Below, one piece after another: positions 27,772 to 37,817 of a stretch of DNA of 64,000 nt. A program made the translations under genes and the position numbers. This stretch comes from Candidatus Thorarchaeota archaeon (lineage in GTDB: Archaea; Asgardarchaeota; Thorarchaeia; Thorarchaeales; Thorarchaeaceae). Location of the stretch: assembly GCA_029855935.1 (NCBI GenBank), contig JAGSHN010000023.1:1-64000 (forward strand). Direction: 5' to 3'. Under the pieces are notes generated by a model. That model had not been told where the DNA came from, ran no database searches, and was given only the letters and a program-made list of their open reading frames with translations. Within the stretch, counting starts at the first letter, position 1; every line of letters starts with the position of its first letter.

Positions 27772-28594
27772 CTGCATTCACGAATCTCGATATGTCATCG
27801 AGTTCCTCATCGATGAGCTTGAACACAAGGGCATTGTCAATCCTCGAATACAGGTGCACAAGCCTGTGACGAAAGCGAACCATCGACATCATTCTTCGTG
27901 CCAAGTCCTCGTCAATCAGTCCTCTGTCGCGAAGAATCTGAAAGATATCAACATAGCTTGTTGGTCTGCCCAGCTTCCTTGCTGACACCAAGTGGCCCGC
28001 CATATCGATGCACGACTCTATTGCGAGATGAAGAGCTCGCTCTGCCATCAACCGGGTCTCCAGTGAGGCGAAGTACGCATTCAAACCCCCCTCCCTGACG
28101 CGCGTGAGTACGTCCAGTGCCTGCTCTGTGATGGAGATTCCTGAAACCAGCATATCTGGATCAATCATCCTTCGCAGCCGCCCAGCAAAGCGTCGGACCA
28201 TATGCCTATCGTACATCATCCAGATGCGCTGCATCTCATCATACTCGTCCCACGTACGACGCTCGAATTCTGCTCTCAACATAGGATCCCGGTCAAGAAA
28301 GAGGATGCCACGTCTCACGACGTTGTTTCTGAGCGCCACGTCGGCGTGGTTCAGACACACGACGTCAATCCGCGAAGAGCCGAGGGCCTCTGATATGCGG
28401 ATTGTGAGTTCCCTTGTCATCTGCAGGCAGACATCTGGAGAAGAGTCGTTCAGGAGAATGGCGACGTCTATGTCACTCATCGGTGTTGCTTCGCCGGACG
28501 CAACCGACCCGAACAGATAGGCCGCCGTCACTCTCTCCTCGCGCCCAAGCACCCTCTTGATAACAGCGAGTATCCATTCTACCTCCGATAGCAT
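27740..28594 (-). CDS. Fused MNT nucleotidyltransferase-HEPN protein
   Basis: The N-terminal 100 residues carry the full nucleotidyltransferase signature GSVASGEATPMSDID. After a linker rich in Arg/Met (about 110-150), the C-terminal 130 residues form an all-alpha HEPN domain with an RX4HXY motif, RHRLVHLY. The two halves correspond to MntA and HepT joined in one chain, antitoxin first; the window also holds the separate pair at 8734-9488. Likely self-regulating by AMPylation, or a diverged nucleotidyltransferase. I prefer ATG 28594; TTG 28603 is in frame. It lies tail-to-tail with the vapB remnant. Confidence 0.82.
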   Translation of the reverse strand: MLSEVEWILAVIKRVLGREERVTAAYLFGSVASGEATPMSDIDVAILLNDSSPDVCLQMTRELTIRISEALGSSRIDVVCLNHADVALRNNVVRRGILFLDRDPMLRAEFERRTWDEYDEMQRIWMMYDRHMVRRFAGRLRRMIDPDMLVSGISITEQALDVLTRVREGGLNAYFASLETRLMAERALHLAIESCIDMAGHLVSARKLGRPTSYVDIFQILRDRGLIDEDLARRMMSMVRFRHRLVHLYSRIDNALVFKLIDEELDDISRFVNAVIDLADMNEG

Positions 28595-28753
28595 CACTAG
28601 CAAGCGATATCACGGGCGCATCCCCTTTTCGCCTTTGCGATGGACAGAGAACGGACAGCTCCGGAAACAAGCGCCACAGGGCTCTAGTCTATCGTTCTAG
28701 TGTCGCACTACTTCCAAGAAACTAGGTCATAGTCTGACGCGTATCTCAGGGGG

Positions 28754-29162
28754 ATGCAACCGTTGGATGGAAGCGGAGATCCTGCCCCCGAGGAGCCCCC
28801 GCGGAAAAGCACTTCACGCTGGATGGGAAACACGCCCGGCCCTAGAGAGTTCTCTGAAGAAGCGTACGAGAAAGGATACAAGCTTTCTGTTTACCCAGCT
28901 GACTCTACATGGGAGTACAAGAGGTACGTCCACCGTGTCGGAACCGACTATGTGGCGTTGCCCGACAGACCCGATGGAACAAAGTCGTCATTTCTTTTGG
29001 GATGACTTCGCATGTCAAGATATGCAGTGCTTTTCGCACGGGTACTTGCAGCAACCCGGCCCATATCCTAGAAGTCCCGAGTGTGTAGACTGCATTGCAC
29101 GCTGTGCAATGCTTAACTTCCACGACCCCCGTCCGAAGATGATGTCGTGCGCAGCTGTCGTG
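28754..29162 (+). pseudogene. Frameshifted Cys-rich gene remnant
   Basis: From ATG 28754 the frame reads REFSEEAYEKGYKLSVYP, EYKRYVHRVGTDYVALPD and stops after KSSFLLG. One extra base in TTTCTTTT (about 28990) would let it continue as FFWDDFACQDMQCFSHGY, then ECVDCIARC and MMSC, a possible metal-binding Cys cluster. Both halves look coding while the alternative frames are Arg/Ser/Thr noise. The end is uncertain. Function unknown. Confidence 0.35.
29092..29112. repeat. Perfect inverted repeat (9-bp arms, 3-nt loop)
   Basis: GCATTGCAC-GCT-GTGCAATGC forms a perfect hairpin inside the frameshifted Cys-rich frame. No T-run follows, so it is not an obvious terminator. It could be an operator or chance. 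Confidence 0.45.
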
Positions 29163-29225
29163 GAGGTACGAACTACTGGTATCCCCCTCACATCTCTCGG
29201 GCCCGTCGAGGTGAACAAAGGGGAG

Positions 29226-30377
29226 TCACTCACTACGGTGTCGCAGCAGGGCGTTCATCTGCTTCTGCGTCAGCTTCCCAAAGTATGTCAATCGGGTTCC
29301 TGTGAGGTGCCTGTACTCCTTCGGGGTGACAGGGTGCGAGAAGTGCCTCAGGTCCTCGATAAAGACTAGGGCCACCTCTACTGGTGTGCCCTCAGTAACC
29401 CGTTTCTTCCGACGGCCCTTCTTGCCCCCGAGCCCACGCACCCAGTCCGAAACAAGTTTGTACACCTCGTCCTGAGTCATCCCCTCAATCTGGAACAGAG
29501 TCTTTGCATGCTGCTTCCAGAGGCCCTCAAAGTCGCCGTTCTTGATACCGTCCACTTGGGCATAGGCAGCCACTCCCTCTCGGTGAGTCCAGAAGAACAT
29601 GTGCCAGTCAGCGTAGGACGACGGAGTTTCGATAGGGCCCGGTGCAAACACTCCCTTGAGTCCTTGTTCATGGTATTCCAGTTGCCTGTTCGATACTTGG
29701 AGCACCAGTGCCCGGATCGTCTTCTGCAGCCTCTTATAGCGCTCCTCAAATAGACGCCCCATTCGGTCACGAATTCTTCCGTCCGGGCGTTGGTTCTGAC
29801 ATTCAGCTAGCACGTCTCTAACGAAGGGCACCAAGGCCCCCGCGGCGTGCATTTCTCTGACCTTTTGCTCCGTGATGGGGTCAACGTTCTCTTCCTCTGC
29901 GGCCATGTCAGCCTCTTCCATAGCAGACTCTTCGACCTCCCATACTACTTCTGCTATGGCGACGGTGTCGATGGCCTGTTTCAATTGACGGGGCAGGTAT
30001 AGCCGAAAGGGCTCTGTCCTTGCCACTGTAACACGTTTCGTCACCGACACGAGCGTGTCATGGCCGACGTCTCTGTTTCTGACCTCATCCTCGCTGACAT
30101 AGTGTATCAGGCGCTTCGTGGAGTGCATTGGCCTCCCATCGCCTATCTTCGCACGAACCGTGGGGGTATCGTCGAGGACATCAGGGTCGAAGACCTCTTC
30201 CAATTGGTGCCCAATACCCTCTATCAATGGATCCCAAGTTTCTCTTGCGAACCTACGCATCCTCCACCGATGAACCGGATAGGATAAGACACGATGAGCA
30301 TCGAACTCGAAACATCCCGCAACTATCGTGAGAATGACCAATACCGCTGCTATGAGAAGTCCTATCTCTCCCCCCAT
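29226..30377 (-). CDS. Membrane-anchored helical protein, unknown
   Basis: 383 residues. A single N-terminal helix (IGLLIAAVLVILTIVAG) is followed by a basic segment (HRWRMRRFARETW) and a cytosolic body. The middle is acidic (EESAMEEADMAAEEENVD, about residue 165). The C-terminal half is helical and basic, with KKGRRKKR near residue 325. It follows the 125-residue zinc-ribbon-like gene after 30 nt, so they probably form an operon. No family recognised. Confidence 0.75.
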   Translation of the reverse strand: MGGEIGLLIAAVLVILTIVAGCFEFDAHRVLSYPVHRWRMRRFARETWDPLIEGIGHQLEEVFDPDVLDDTPTVRAKIGDGRPMHSTKRLIHYVSEDEVRNRDVGHDTLVSVTKRVTVARTEPFRLYLPRQLKQAIDTVAIAEVVWEVEESAMEEADMAAEEENVDPITEQKVREMHAAGALVPFVRDVLAECQNQRPDGRIRDRMGRLFEERYKRLQKTIRALVLQVSNRQLEYHEQGLKGVFAPGPIETPSSYADWHMFFWTHREGVAAYAQVDGIKNGDFEGLWKQHAKTLFQIEGMTQDEVYKLVSDWVRGLGGKKGRRKKRVTEGTPVEVALVFIEDLRHFSHPVTPKEYRHLTGTRLTYFGKLTQKQMNALLRHRSE

Positions 30378-30407
30378 CTGGTAGTCCTCCCGACGCGGCG
30401 ACTACGA

Positions 30408-30785
30408 CTAGATGGGGTCTGCAGTCCTGTCTAGGGCCCGTTCCTCGACTTCGGCAATATATCGGCTCAGGCACACGGGCTTCCGACAGATCAAATCGAT
30501 GTCACCCGTTGACTCGTCCTCCGCAATCGTCCCTAGGTTCGCGAATGTCACTGGACTGCGGCATATCACGCACTGAAGGCCTCCTGACCTAAAGAGCTCC
30601 CAGAGACCTCTCCTCTTGAGGAGGCCCTCCACATCATAGGAGTCTGCAGGGTGTATCCCGTATCTCTCTCGGAGGTACATGGCCCCACGTACCGCGCCCG
30701 TTGCTGTCACAATTGAGCCAACGATAATCAGGAGTGCGCTCCACAATGTCCGACAACCCCGTTCTTCTCTCTTTCTCTGGCGCAT
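30408..30785 (-). CDS. Small membrane protein with Cys pairs
   Basis: 125 residues. A basic N-terminus (MRQRKREERG) is followed by a membrane helix (LWSALLIIVGSIVTATGAV) and a soluble C-terminal region with CVIC (about residue 72) and LICRKPVC (about residue 99). The four cysteines could bind one zinc. It is first of a two-gene minus-strand operon with the 383-residue protein. Start ATG 30785. Family unknown. Confidence 0.65.
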   Translation of the reverse strand: MRQRKREERGCRTLWSALLIIVGSIVTATGAVRGAMYLRERYGIHPADSYDVEGLLKRRGLWELFRSGGLQCVICRSPVTFANLGTIAEDESTGDIDLICRKPVCLSRYIAEVEERALDRTADPI

Positions 30786-31545
30786 GACTGGATCTTGTGC
30801 GGCTGATTACTTCGACTATCCGGCATTCTGGGATTTAAGTCGTTCTGGTGCGGCATCATCTTCAATGCAGACGCCTCTTGCACCAGTGCTGGGTACCTCC
30901 GCAATGCCACACTTGAGAATCGTGATGCATAGCCAGTAGTCTTGGAGCCCGCTGACTATATGACATATCAATCACGACTCTCCCGGGGGCGTTGTTGTCG
31001 GACGTCTACCCAGTGCGTAAGGTAGCGGCCTCGGCCCGGCAGACGACACAGGTCTCGCCCTGTTCTTTCAACTTGTGGCGAGCTGCCCATCTTCTTTGCG
31101 GCCATTCGTCTTGACGAGTGAGGACCACTTCTTGAACACTATGATTGGAGCCCTCCTGACTCAGCTAGTCGGTGCGCTATGGCTCAGTCTACTTGGAGAC
31201 TCATTGTCCCGCGATGCGACTATTTTCACAGTGGCTAGTGGGCCTGTTCTGCCTGCCAGATTGGCCTACATAGCAAACTGTGCCTCAAAGATGAGTGAAC
31301 GGTACGAACTATCGGCATACATCTAAGCCAGGGATAGCAGAAACTAATGTGATGTAGGCACTCCCTCTTCACCTTTGCGCTGAACTGAGAACCCTGCCAG
31401 AAACAGACGGTTCAGTGTTCGATTCGAACATTGCGGTGTCGTGCTGCTACGAGTTTCGCGAGAGATTGCAAAAACGGTAGTGTGACTATTGCCCTTGAGC
31501 TCTCTTAGAACATCTTCTTATCCGAATTCTGTTTCCTGCAGAGCT
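30786..31545. other. Intergenic region between divergent genes
   Basis: No convincing gene. A plus-strand frame at 31075-31326 has mixed hydrophobic content but no ribosome site or family resemblance. TTCGATTCGAA (31419-31429) is a perfect palindrome of unknown meaning. Confidence 0.45.
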
Positions 31546-32817
31546 ATGGGGAAACGGGATATCAAGAGAGCGACCACAGAATGGCGCAACAAGAGGTTCG
31601 AGGGCATCAGACGCGACATTCCCTATCATCTCATAGAGGAGATCACGACCTTGGTCGGACCGCGGCGGGCCGGGAAGACGTACTTCATGCTCCAGATCTC
31701 AAATGACCTCTTGCGTAAGTTCGGAAAGGAAGATATGGTGTATGTGGACTTTGAGGACCCTCTGTGTCGAGTGAGCTATCCTGAGTTTCTTGACGTACTC
31801 GATGATCTCATTCCCCATCGTGGTGTCCTGTTCCTTGATGAGATACAGTCAATCGATGACTGGCCCTCCTGGTTGCGGGGACTACACAATATGCGTCGCT
31901 TTCACATCTTCGTGTCCGGTTCGAGTTCAAGACTATTGAGCCGTGAGATCGCTACCAGTCTGCGGGGACGTAGCATCACAAGGGTGGTCTTCCCGTTCAG
32001 CCCCGGTGAGATACTCCATCACGAGGGGGCGACCGGACGACGTGCACTCGCAGCCCTTCACCGGTACCTTGAGTGGGGAGGCTTCCCACGTGTCTATCTC
32101 TCCTCGGACTCTCCGAACAGGAAAGATCTGCTGGAGTCGTATGTGGATGCCATCTTCTTCCGGGATGTGGTTGAGCGCCACCGAGTTCGTGACATCGAAG
32201 GGGCGCGCATATTCCGAAACCTGGTAATGAAGAATCTTGCCCAGATATTCTCGGTCACAAAGGCAGCAAGATTTCTCAAGAGCATAGGTATCAGCAAGAG
32301 CAAGAAGACACTCATGGAACTGCTTGAGCTGTTCCAAGAGGCCTTCCTCATCTTCGCCCTGCCGCGCTACTCAAGATCCGCTAGGGGGATTCTCCAGATG
32401 CCCAAGAAGGTCTATCCCGTCGATGTTGGTCTGTTTCAGCCCTTCACCAGTTTTGGGGAATCCATGACTCGAAGACTGGAGTCCGTCGTTGCGATACATC
32501 TCTACAAGCAACACCTCCGCACCGGACGCCGAATATACTACTGGCAAGACCACCGGCAGAACGAGGTGGACTTCGTTGTTGAGAGCCGCAAGGGCATCGA
32601 GGAACTCATCCAGGTCTCCTATGACGTGAGTGATGAGAGGACCAGAGAGCGAGAAGAACGCTCGCTGATCAAGGCCTCAAGGGAACTCGGCTGCAAGAAC
32701 CTCACGGTTGTCACTTGGGACCACACGGACACATCCGAGAGGGACGGTAGAACAATACAGTTCATCAGGCTTCTCGACTGGATAGTTGCGACGAAAGGCC
32801 CCAATCCGGATGCCTGA
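31546..32817 (+). CDS. AAA ATPase of the DUF4143 family
   Basis: A Walker A motif GPRRAGKT (about residues 38-45) and Walker B VLFLDEIQ (about 94-101) are followed by sensor-like SGSSSRLL. The C-terminal half is the DUF4143-type winged-helix and nuclease-like region, with EYLEWGGFP-type LEWGGFPRVYL, YVDAIFFRDVVERH and NEVDFVVE. Members are archaeal/bacterial AAA proteins of poorly known role, often mobile. I use ATG 31546; the longer frame from 31489 adds a non-conserved leader. About 423 residues, full length. Confidence 0.88.
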   Translation: MGKRDIKRATTEWRNKRFEGIRRDIPYHLIEEITTLVGPRRAGKTYFMLQISNDLLRKFGKEDMVYVDFEDPLCRVSYPEFLDVLDDLIPHRGVLFLDEIQSIDDWPSWLRGLHNMRRFHIFVSGSSSRLLSREIATSLRGRSITRVVFPFSPGEILHHEGATGRRALAALHRYLEWGGFPRVYLSSDSPNRKDLLESYVDAIFFRDVVERHRVRDIEGARIFRNLVMKNLAQIFSVTKAARFLKSIGISKSKKTLMELLELFQEAFLIFALPRYSRSARGILQMPKKVYPVDVGLFQPFTSFGESMTRRLESVVAIHLYKQHLRTGRRIYYWQDHRQNEVDFVVESRKGIEELIQVSYDVSDERTREREERSLIKASRELGCKNLTVVTWDHTDTSERDGRTIQFIRLLDWIVATKGPNPDA

Positions 32818-33822
32818 GGAGTCCGTCATATTTGCCAGATCGCACTCACCCAGGCGTTCGCCTTCTCAACCCGTCCGCCCTGTAGCAAAAGCGATCCGGA
32901 CAGCACTATCACAGGCGCCACACCTTGCCTACCGACCTACCACCACCGAGTTGACGATTTTTCGAAAAGCCGATGTCCCGAGGGTCTTTGATTTTCAATC
33001 ATTCTATTTTTTCTTCATTTCATTTCCTAAAGTGAATCTACTACAAATCTTCCGCTGCTCGGTCCTCTGCCTACCATTCCACGGCCCTCTCTTATTGTCC
33101 CTCTTTTCACAAACGTCTATTCCAGTTATGGCTCCCTAAGTGCCCCTTGGTGAGATGCACCATGCGATCAGCTGACCTCTGTCACCAGCGAGAGAGTCAA
33201 ATCTGCGGCATACCCACATACCGTGTTATAGGGTCTGCGAGATCAGAAAGTGGTGAAATAAGGGGGATTGACCTCGCCCGAAGCTAGCAGTACACACATC
33301 GCGAGTATGGAAGAGCGCGTGTCCCCCAGACTCGCCCCCCATCCATATTCAAGAACCGAATACAGACAAATGGATTCCATCTACTCAGAACAGGAAAAAT
33401 CTAATGCGACCGTAATATGATAGATTCGGGCCACGCTATGTGACGTATGACGCAAATACAAGTTCCTCGAATGCCGCAACTGTATGGGGACCATGAGGCA
33501 AGTCTATCAATCTACGGTTTCATAAAATACTGTATTAAGGAAGGTGTGCGGGAAAACTGTTGTCGAAAAATCGAAAGGATGTGAGTGATAGAATGATCAT
33601 CAAGTAGCAAGGAATGGACCATAGACAAGTGAATAGCAACCGTAACGTGTGAGAGTACACTTTCTCACTAGTGATAATCGAACGCCTGAAATACGCATTG
33701 AGAAGATGCGTATAGCCACGGGCTCGGTGAAATTTCCGAGGCCTAGGGAGGAACGGGAAATAGACTATGACTAGACGTGGCACACGACTTAGCATCGGCG
33801 ATCAGAAACCAAAGAAATCCAT
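32818..33822. other. A/T-rich gene-poor region
   Basis: No coding frame above background. A T-rich stretch at 32990-33025 (ATTTTTTCTTC) may terminate transcription of the DUF4143 gene. From here to about 34.6 kb the base composition is visibly richer in A/T than in flanking genes. Confidence 0.5.
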
Positions 33823-34574
33823 ATGGAAGTCTATTGTGACGAAATCATAGGAAGTAAGGACAAAGGAACTTGGGGCGAATGGATATATCCAGGAGCGCTA
33901 CTTGTACCGGTTGACATAAGAAAAACGCTGTTACAAGAATTGCTGAATCGGCGATGTATGTGATTCAAATCGTGGAATCGTACCGAGGAATCATGTCCTC
34001 ACAAATGTGGATATTCTCCCTGACCATTCATCAGTTGTCATAGATACAATCTATCACGACAGGGGTAGTCAACAATCACACAAACACTTTCCATGGCATA
34101 CTCCACAAAAGTTGGATAATTTCGAAATTGGAATATTGGTTACAACAAAGAAGATATAGTACTTGTTGACTCGGATCATTGAAAATACAACGTCGGTGAC
34201 ATAGAAGATTTGCATGAACAATCTCAATTCATCCAATTTGTTGATTTAGTCCTTGGTTCCGGTGATACCTGTTTGCTTGCCTTATCTACTCGACGAGAAA
34301 AACCGAACTCGCTCAGATAATTTTGCCGTTGCTACAGGAAATGATGAGAGCCCCTAGAGATAAACACAGCAGATTTCACTATTATGGCCGACAACAAATA
34401 CAATTCATCCCAAAAGGACAATATCAAGCAACTGAAAATGAGTGGGTTCAGACAACAATTGATGGGAACATTAGTGAAAAACAACCTTCCCAAAGTCAAT
34501 TCTACTCAAATCGGCCAATTCTACTGAAAGCAGACGTGAAACAACATCCTCCCGACTTCTTGAGTAAAGAATAG
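33823..34574 (+). pseudogene. Decayed gene, possibly DUF3800-like
   Basis: ATG 33823 starts MEVYCDEIIGSKDKGTWGEW, with the early Asp-Glu pair seen at the start of DUF3800 proteins, then reads IYPGALLVPVDIRKTLLQEL before a stop. Later frames still look coding: VGDIEDLHEQSQFIQFVDLV and, at the end, SRFHYYGRQQIQFIPKGQYQ running to TAG 34574. Several frame changes and stops separate the pieces. DUF3800 assignment is tentative. Clearly not functional if the sequence is correct. Confidence 0.4.
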
Positions 34575-34582
34575 TCACATAC

Positions 34583-35266
34583 TCATCGTGGTGTAATTAC
34601 GCAGAATATACTCGACCTGTCAACTTCTACAATGCTGACATCGGCGTCAAGATCACGAGTCAGCGAGCGAAACATTGCAGGCGTCACGGTTGTAGCAACA
34701 AAACCATCTCTACACACAATCGTACCATTAGAGGTCCGCGTGTGGTCGATCTCCCCCAGCAGTCCCTCTTCTGACTGTCGCTCAAACCATTCGAGTCGAT
34801 GTTCCCAGAACTCGTCGGAATAGCTTGAGAACAAGACGGTCCCGCCGGATCGCGTGACTCGCACAGCCTCCTTGATGAGTCGTTGCCGACAGACTCCAAA
34901 GGCAGAGATCCCGTTCTGGATACAGGCAGTAATGTCAAAACATCCGTCTGGAAACGCAAGAGAGAGCGCGTCCATTGCGGCAACATCACAAGCGGGGGTG
35001 TGAATCGTTGGAACGTACCGTCTTGCAAGTTCGAGGCTCGGCAGAGAAATGTCGATACCTACGACTCTTGCATGGGATTGAACAAGTTCTGCAAGCACAC
35101 GACCATAGCCGCAGCCAAGTTCGAGGATCGTGTCACCAGAACGTACGTACGACTTGACGTGGTTAATCTCACTCTGAAGGTATCGTTGCACCCGTGGAGA
35201 GGCGATCTCATAGCAACGCCTGAGTCTTGCTCCCGACAGATTATCGACATAGTATTCTCCGCTCAA
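34583..35266 (-). CDS. Class I SAM-dependent methyltransferase
   Basis: The Rossmann motif I is clear in ILELGCGYGRVLAEL (about residue 47), with the acidic motif II in VVGIDISLPSLELA and motif III/IV in DALSLAFPDGCFDITAC. 227 residues, normal for a methyltransferase_11-type enzyme. The substrate cannot be read from sequence. The start is TTG 35266 by the longest frame. It stands alone, ends 8 nt from the decayed gene, and is flanked by gene-poor DNA. Confidence 0.85.
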   Translation of the reverse strand: MSGEYYVDNLSGARLRRCYEIASPRVQRYLQSEINHVKSYVRSGDTILELGCGYGRVLAELVQSHARVVGIDISLPSLELARRYVPTIHTPACDVAAMDALSLAFPDGCFDITACIQNGISAFGVCRQRLIKEAVRVTRSGGTVLFSSYSDEFWEHRLEWFERQSEEGLLGEIDHTRTSNGTIVCRDGFVATTVTPAMFRSLTRDLDADVSIVEVDRSSIFCVITPR

Positions 35267-35894
35267 TAGGCCTGCACCTCATTGATCATAATCTTATGTC
35301 ATCAACTAAAAACTATGTGAAGCCATATTTGCGTCGCCAAGACACATCAGGAGCGAATCGAGTTGTCCTGCAGGGCTTGAATGAAAGTCCATATCAGATC
35401 AATACCGGAAGCAGTCTGTGCTCTTTCAGCGTCACTCGCCATCACGTGTGTGTTAGAAACGATCCTGCAGATTGGTGGATGTATTTGGTAGAAAAGGCAG
35501 GAGTTCGTGTCTGTAAGTCGCAGGATAGAGCACCAGGTACCTCAAATGTCGCGTACTCGTTTCAACACTCTTCGAGTCAGTAGGTAGAGCAAGCCCAATG
35601 AGCACATACACTCGGAAATCTGCATAGAGGTCAATCTTCGCAACTCTGCCAACTTGAAGAAAGCCGTTGAAACGACAGTCTCAAACACCCACATAACAAT
35701 GTCAATCAAAACAGAATGGGGGATGTCTATGGTAGACACTGGATAACATAGGATGATGTAGCTAACTTAATCCCTTCGGCCCTCCTTTGAAAGACGTGCA
35801 ATACTACAGCCGTGGTGCTCCTGACCTGGTCACTTCGACGTATGTATGGCTTTAGACCAATGGGCCTAAGGGAATTCCTACCTGCCAAGTAACA
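35267..35894. other. Gene-poor region
   Basis: One 95-codon plus-strand frame from ATG 35296 exists but has no recognisable pattern or ribosome site. I leave it unannotated. Confidence 0.4.
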
Positions 35895-37010
35895 CTATCC
35901 TCCAACACCTACGCGTCTGCGCCCGAGATATTCATCGCAGTTTCCTTGTTCGCATTCAGAGTGTTGTTGACAACTGAGCAATTGATTCTGCTGCTCTTGC
36001 GACCTGTACTCAATTTGCCAACGATCCTGCTCGAACTTGAGAAATGTCAGCACATCTATGACTTCTGGTCTGTCGGAAGGTTCTTCAAACAAGCCCACAA
36101 CAACATAGCCTATAACCTTCCTGAGCACGCATTCTACTCTGTGTATGCTAACTCCTTCTAGTTTGACCGCCTTGATTATGCGTATTGCGAATTCAGCAAG
36201 CAACCGAACCAACCTTCTTGAGGAGCCTTCTTGGCGACCACGGTCAAACGACATTCTGCCGTCAGAAATACACTCTACTGCCATTCTGTGTGAACGGTTG
36301 TCCGAACCGATCTCTGTGGAATGGTGCAACATTCTTTCATCGACTGAAGAACATAGGTCGTGCTGCCAGCCACATTCAACAATCGAGGATTTGCTGGGCA
36401 CGGTCAGCTGTCTGATATCACTTTCGGAAGAGTGTCTAGACTTGTTCCCAATGGAAACGCCTACCATCGCAGCGCTTCTACAGTCATCAGCTGGAGGAGG
36501 AATCTCGCCAGCATCGTCTATCCACTGGGCAAGAAAGACCAGCAACAAGACAAGAGCTACTGCAACCCTCAGAGCCGTTTCGCCGCCTTCTTGTTGCATT
36601 CGCCATAGAAACTCATTGGTCAAGGCGACTATCTCGTCCTTCGACGGAATATGCCCGATCTGACATGCCTCCACCGCGTCCGCAGCCAATCGAGCTAGCG
36701 AGCTTTGATTCATTGAACGAAGAAATTCCACTACGTCTTGGGGGGTGCGGAGGGTCGGCACCGTGTCAACGGTGTCCGGGGAGAAAAAGAAATGTTGAAT
36801 AAGACCACTGTCAGGTTGGCAACCTTCATCCAGCAGATGCAATATGTGTGTAGCAATGCGACGCACTTGTTCCGGACGCATACCCTTGAGCGGGATGGGA
36901 AAGTTCTGTGGATGCACCTCTCTCAGGAGTTGCTCGGCTATTTCAAAGACAGCCATCGCCTCAGAAGAAATCTCTGGTAGAGAGCTTGTTTCGTCCTTGA
37001 ATATACTCAC
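35895..37010 (-). CDS. Unknown protein with one membrane segment
   Basis: 371 residues. The first 140 are helical and soluble (EIAEQLLREVHPQNFPIP; RIATHILHLLDEG). One strong hydrophobic stretch near residues 146-165 (LRVAVALVLLLVFLAQW) follows. The C-terminal half is Ser/Arg/Cys-rich and less regular, so it may have drifted out of the original frame. GTG 37010 has GAGGAG at 9-nt spacing and a strong TATA box upstream. No family recognised. Confidence 0.6.
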   Translation of the reverse strand: MSIFKDETSSLPEISSEAMAVFEIAEQLLREVHPQNFPIPLKGMRPEQVRRIATHILHLLDEGCQPDSGLIQHFFFSPDTVDTVPTLRTPQDVVEFLRSMNQSSLARLAADAVEACQIGHIPSKDEIVALTNEFLWRMQQEGGETALRVAVALVLLLVFLAQWIDDAGEIPPPADDCRSAAMVGVSIGNKSRHSSESDIRQLTVPSKSSIVECGWQHDLCSSVDERMLHHSTEIGSDNRSHRMAVECISDGRMSFDRGRQEGSSRRLVRLLAEFAIRIIKAVKLEGVSIHRVECVLRKVIGYVVVGLFEEPSDRPEVIDVLTFLKFEQDRWQIEYRSQEQQNQLLSCQQHSECEQGNCDEYLGRRRVGVGG

Positions 37011-37057
37011 TAGGAACTACTCCTCTGTCTTTTACTACTATCCTCATAATGGCTGAA

Positions 37058-37068
37058 CTATATATACC
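37058..37068 (-). promoter_or_regulatory. Strong archaeal TATA box
   Basis: GGGTATATATAG on the minus strand, 48 nt upstream of GTG 37010. It is the best TATA match in the window. Transcription should start near 37033, leaving a short leader that contains GAGGAG. Confidence 0.6.
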
Positions 37069-37817
37069 CCGTCAGGAGCAGAGCAGAAGATCTATGCTCA
37101 TTCATCTGGGGCCTCGGGGGGAGATTGCTACTGTATTTGGCTGTTCATCTCTTCATATCACGCTCGGGGCAATGACTTGATTTGTGCGCGTATTCATTAT
37201 CGGCTCTGGCAATTGAGAGTTCGTACTGTCTGCGCATACGCCTCTGCAATGCCCTACGATGAGAACATAGCGACAATTTTCATCTCAAGTCGACGGATGA
37301 ATCTCTTATAGAAAGGAGGCTAATTCCCCCAGATTGGGGCAACTCGAGCCTTGACTCCTTGATAGCTAGCTACTAGATAGCCCAACAAGAGTCCGGAGGC
37401 GTGGGACTATATCCCTCATCCTATGTTCATCTCCGCTGACCGAATGTATGACACCGTGGACCTCAAATCGCCATCCGCGCTCGCCCAGCGGGATGGCCCA
37501 GCACAGCTCTTCAGAATATGAGATCGACAAGCCAGAGACGAATGACTATCTCAAGTTGAGCCTCCAAGGGCTATGCTCTTCTGATGCTGACCGAACAGAA
37601 TCGTGACCATATCCACAAGAGGACAAGAGCTAATGAGCCTTGCAGTCCAATCTCTCAGCCTTGATAGTCACAATGGTAGTAGTGGCTCTTGAAGGCGCGT
37701 GAATGTTACCAGTTCGTCGAGAGGAGTAGGCCAAATATCTTGTTCGGACGTGTCTTCGAACGAGTACCCGTGAGGAAAGAAGAGAGAATACGCAAAGAGG
37801 AACAATCCATTGCGGCC
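37069..37817. other. Gene-poor region
   Basis: No coding frame or repeat recognised between the TATA box on the left and the end of the SocA-like gene on the right. Confidence 0.5.

Noticed and set aside
31419-31429. GTTCGATTCGAAC-like tRNA T-arm
   Set aside because: No acceptor, D or anticodon stems around it; it is just a palindrome.
36145-36663. 172-codon plus-strand frame opposite 35895-37010
   Set aside because: Ser/Cys/Leu-rich mirror of the minus-strand gene, which has a TATA box and GAGGAG site.
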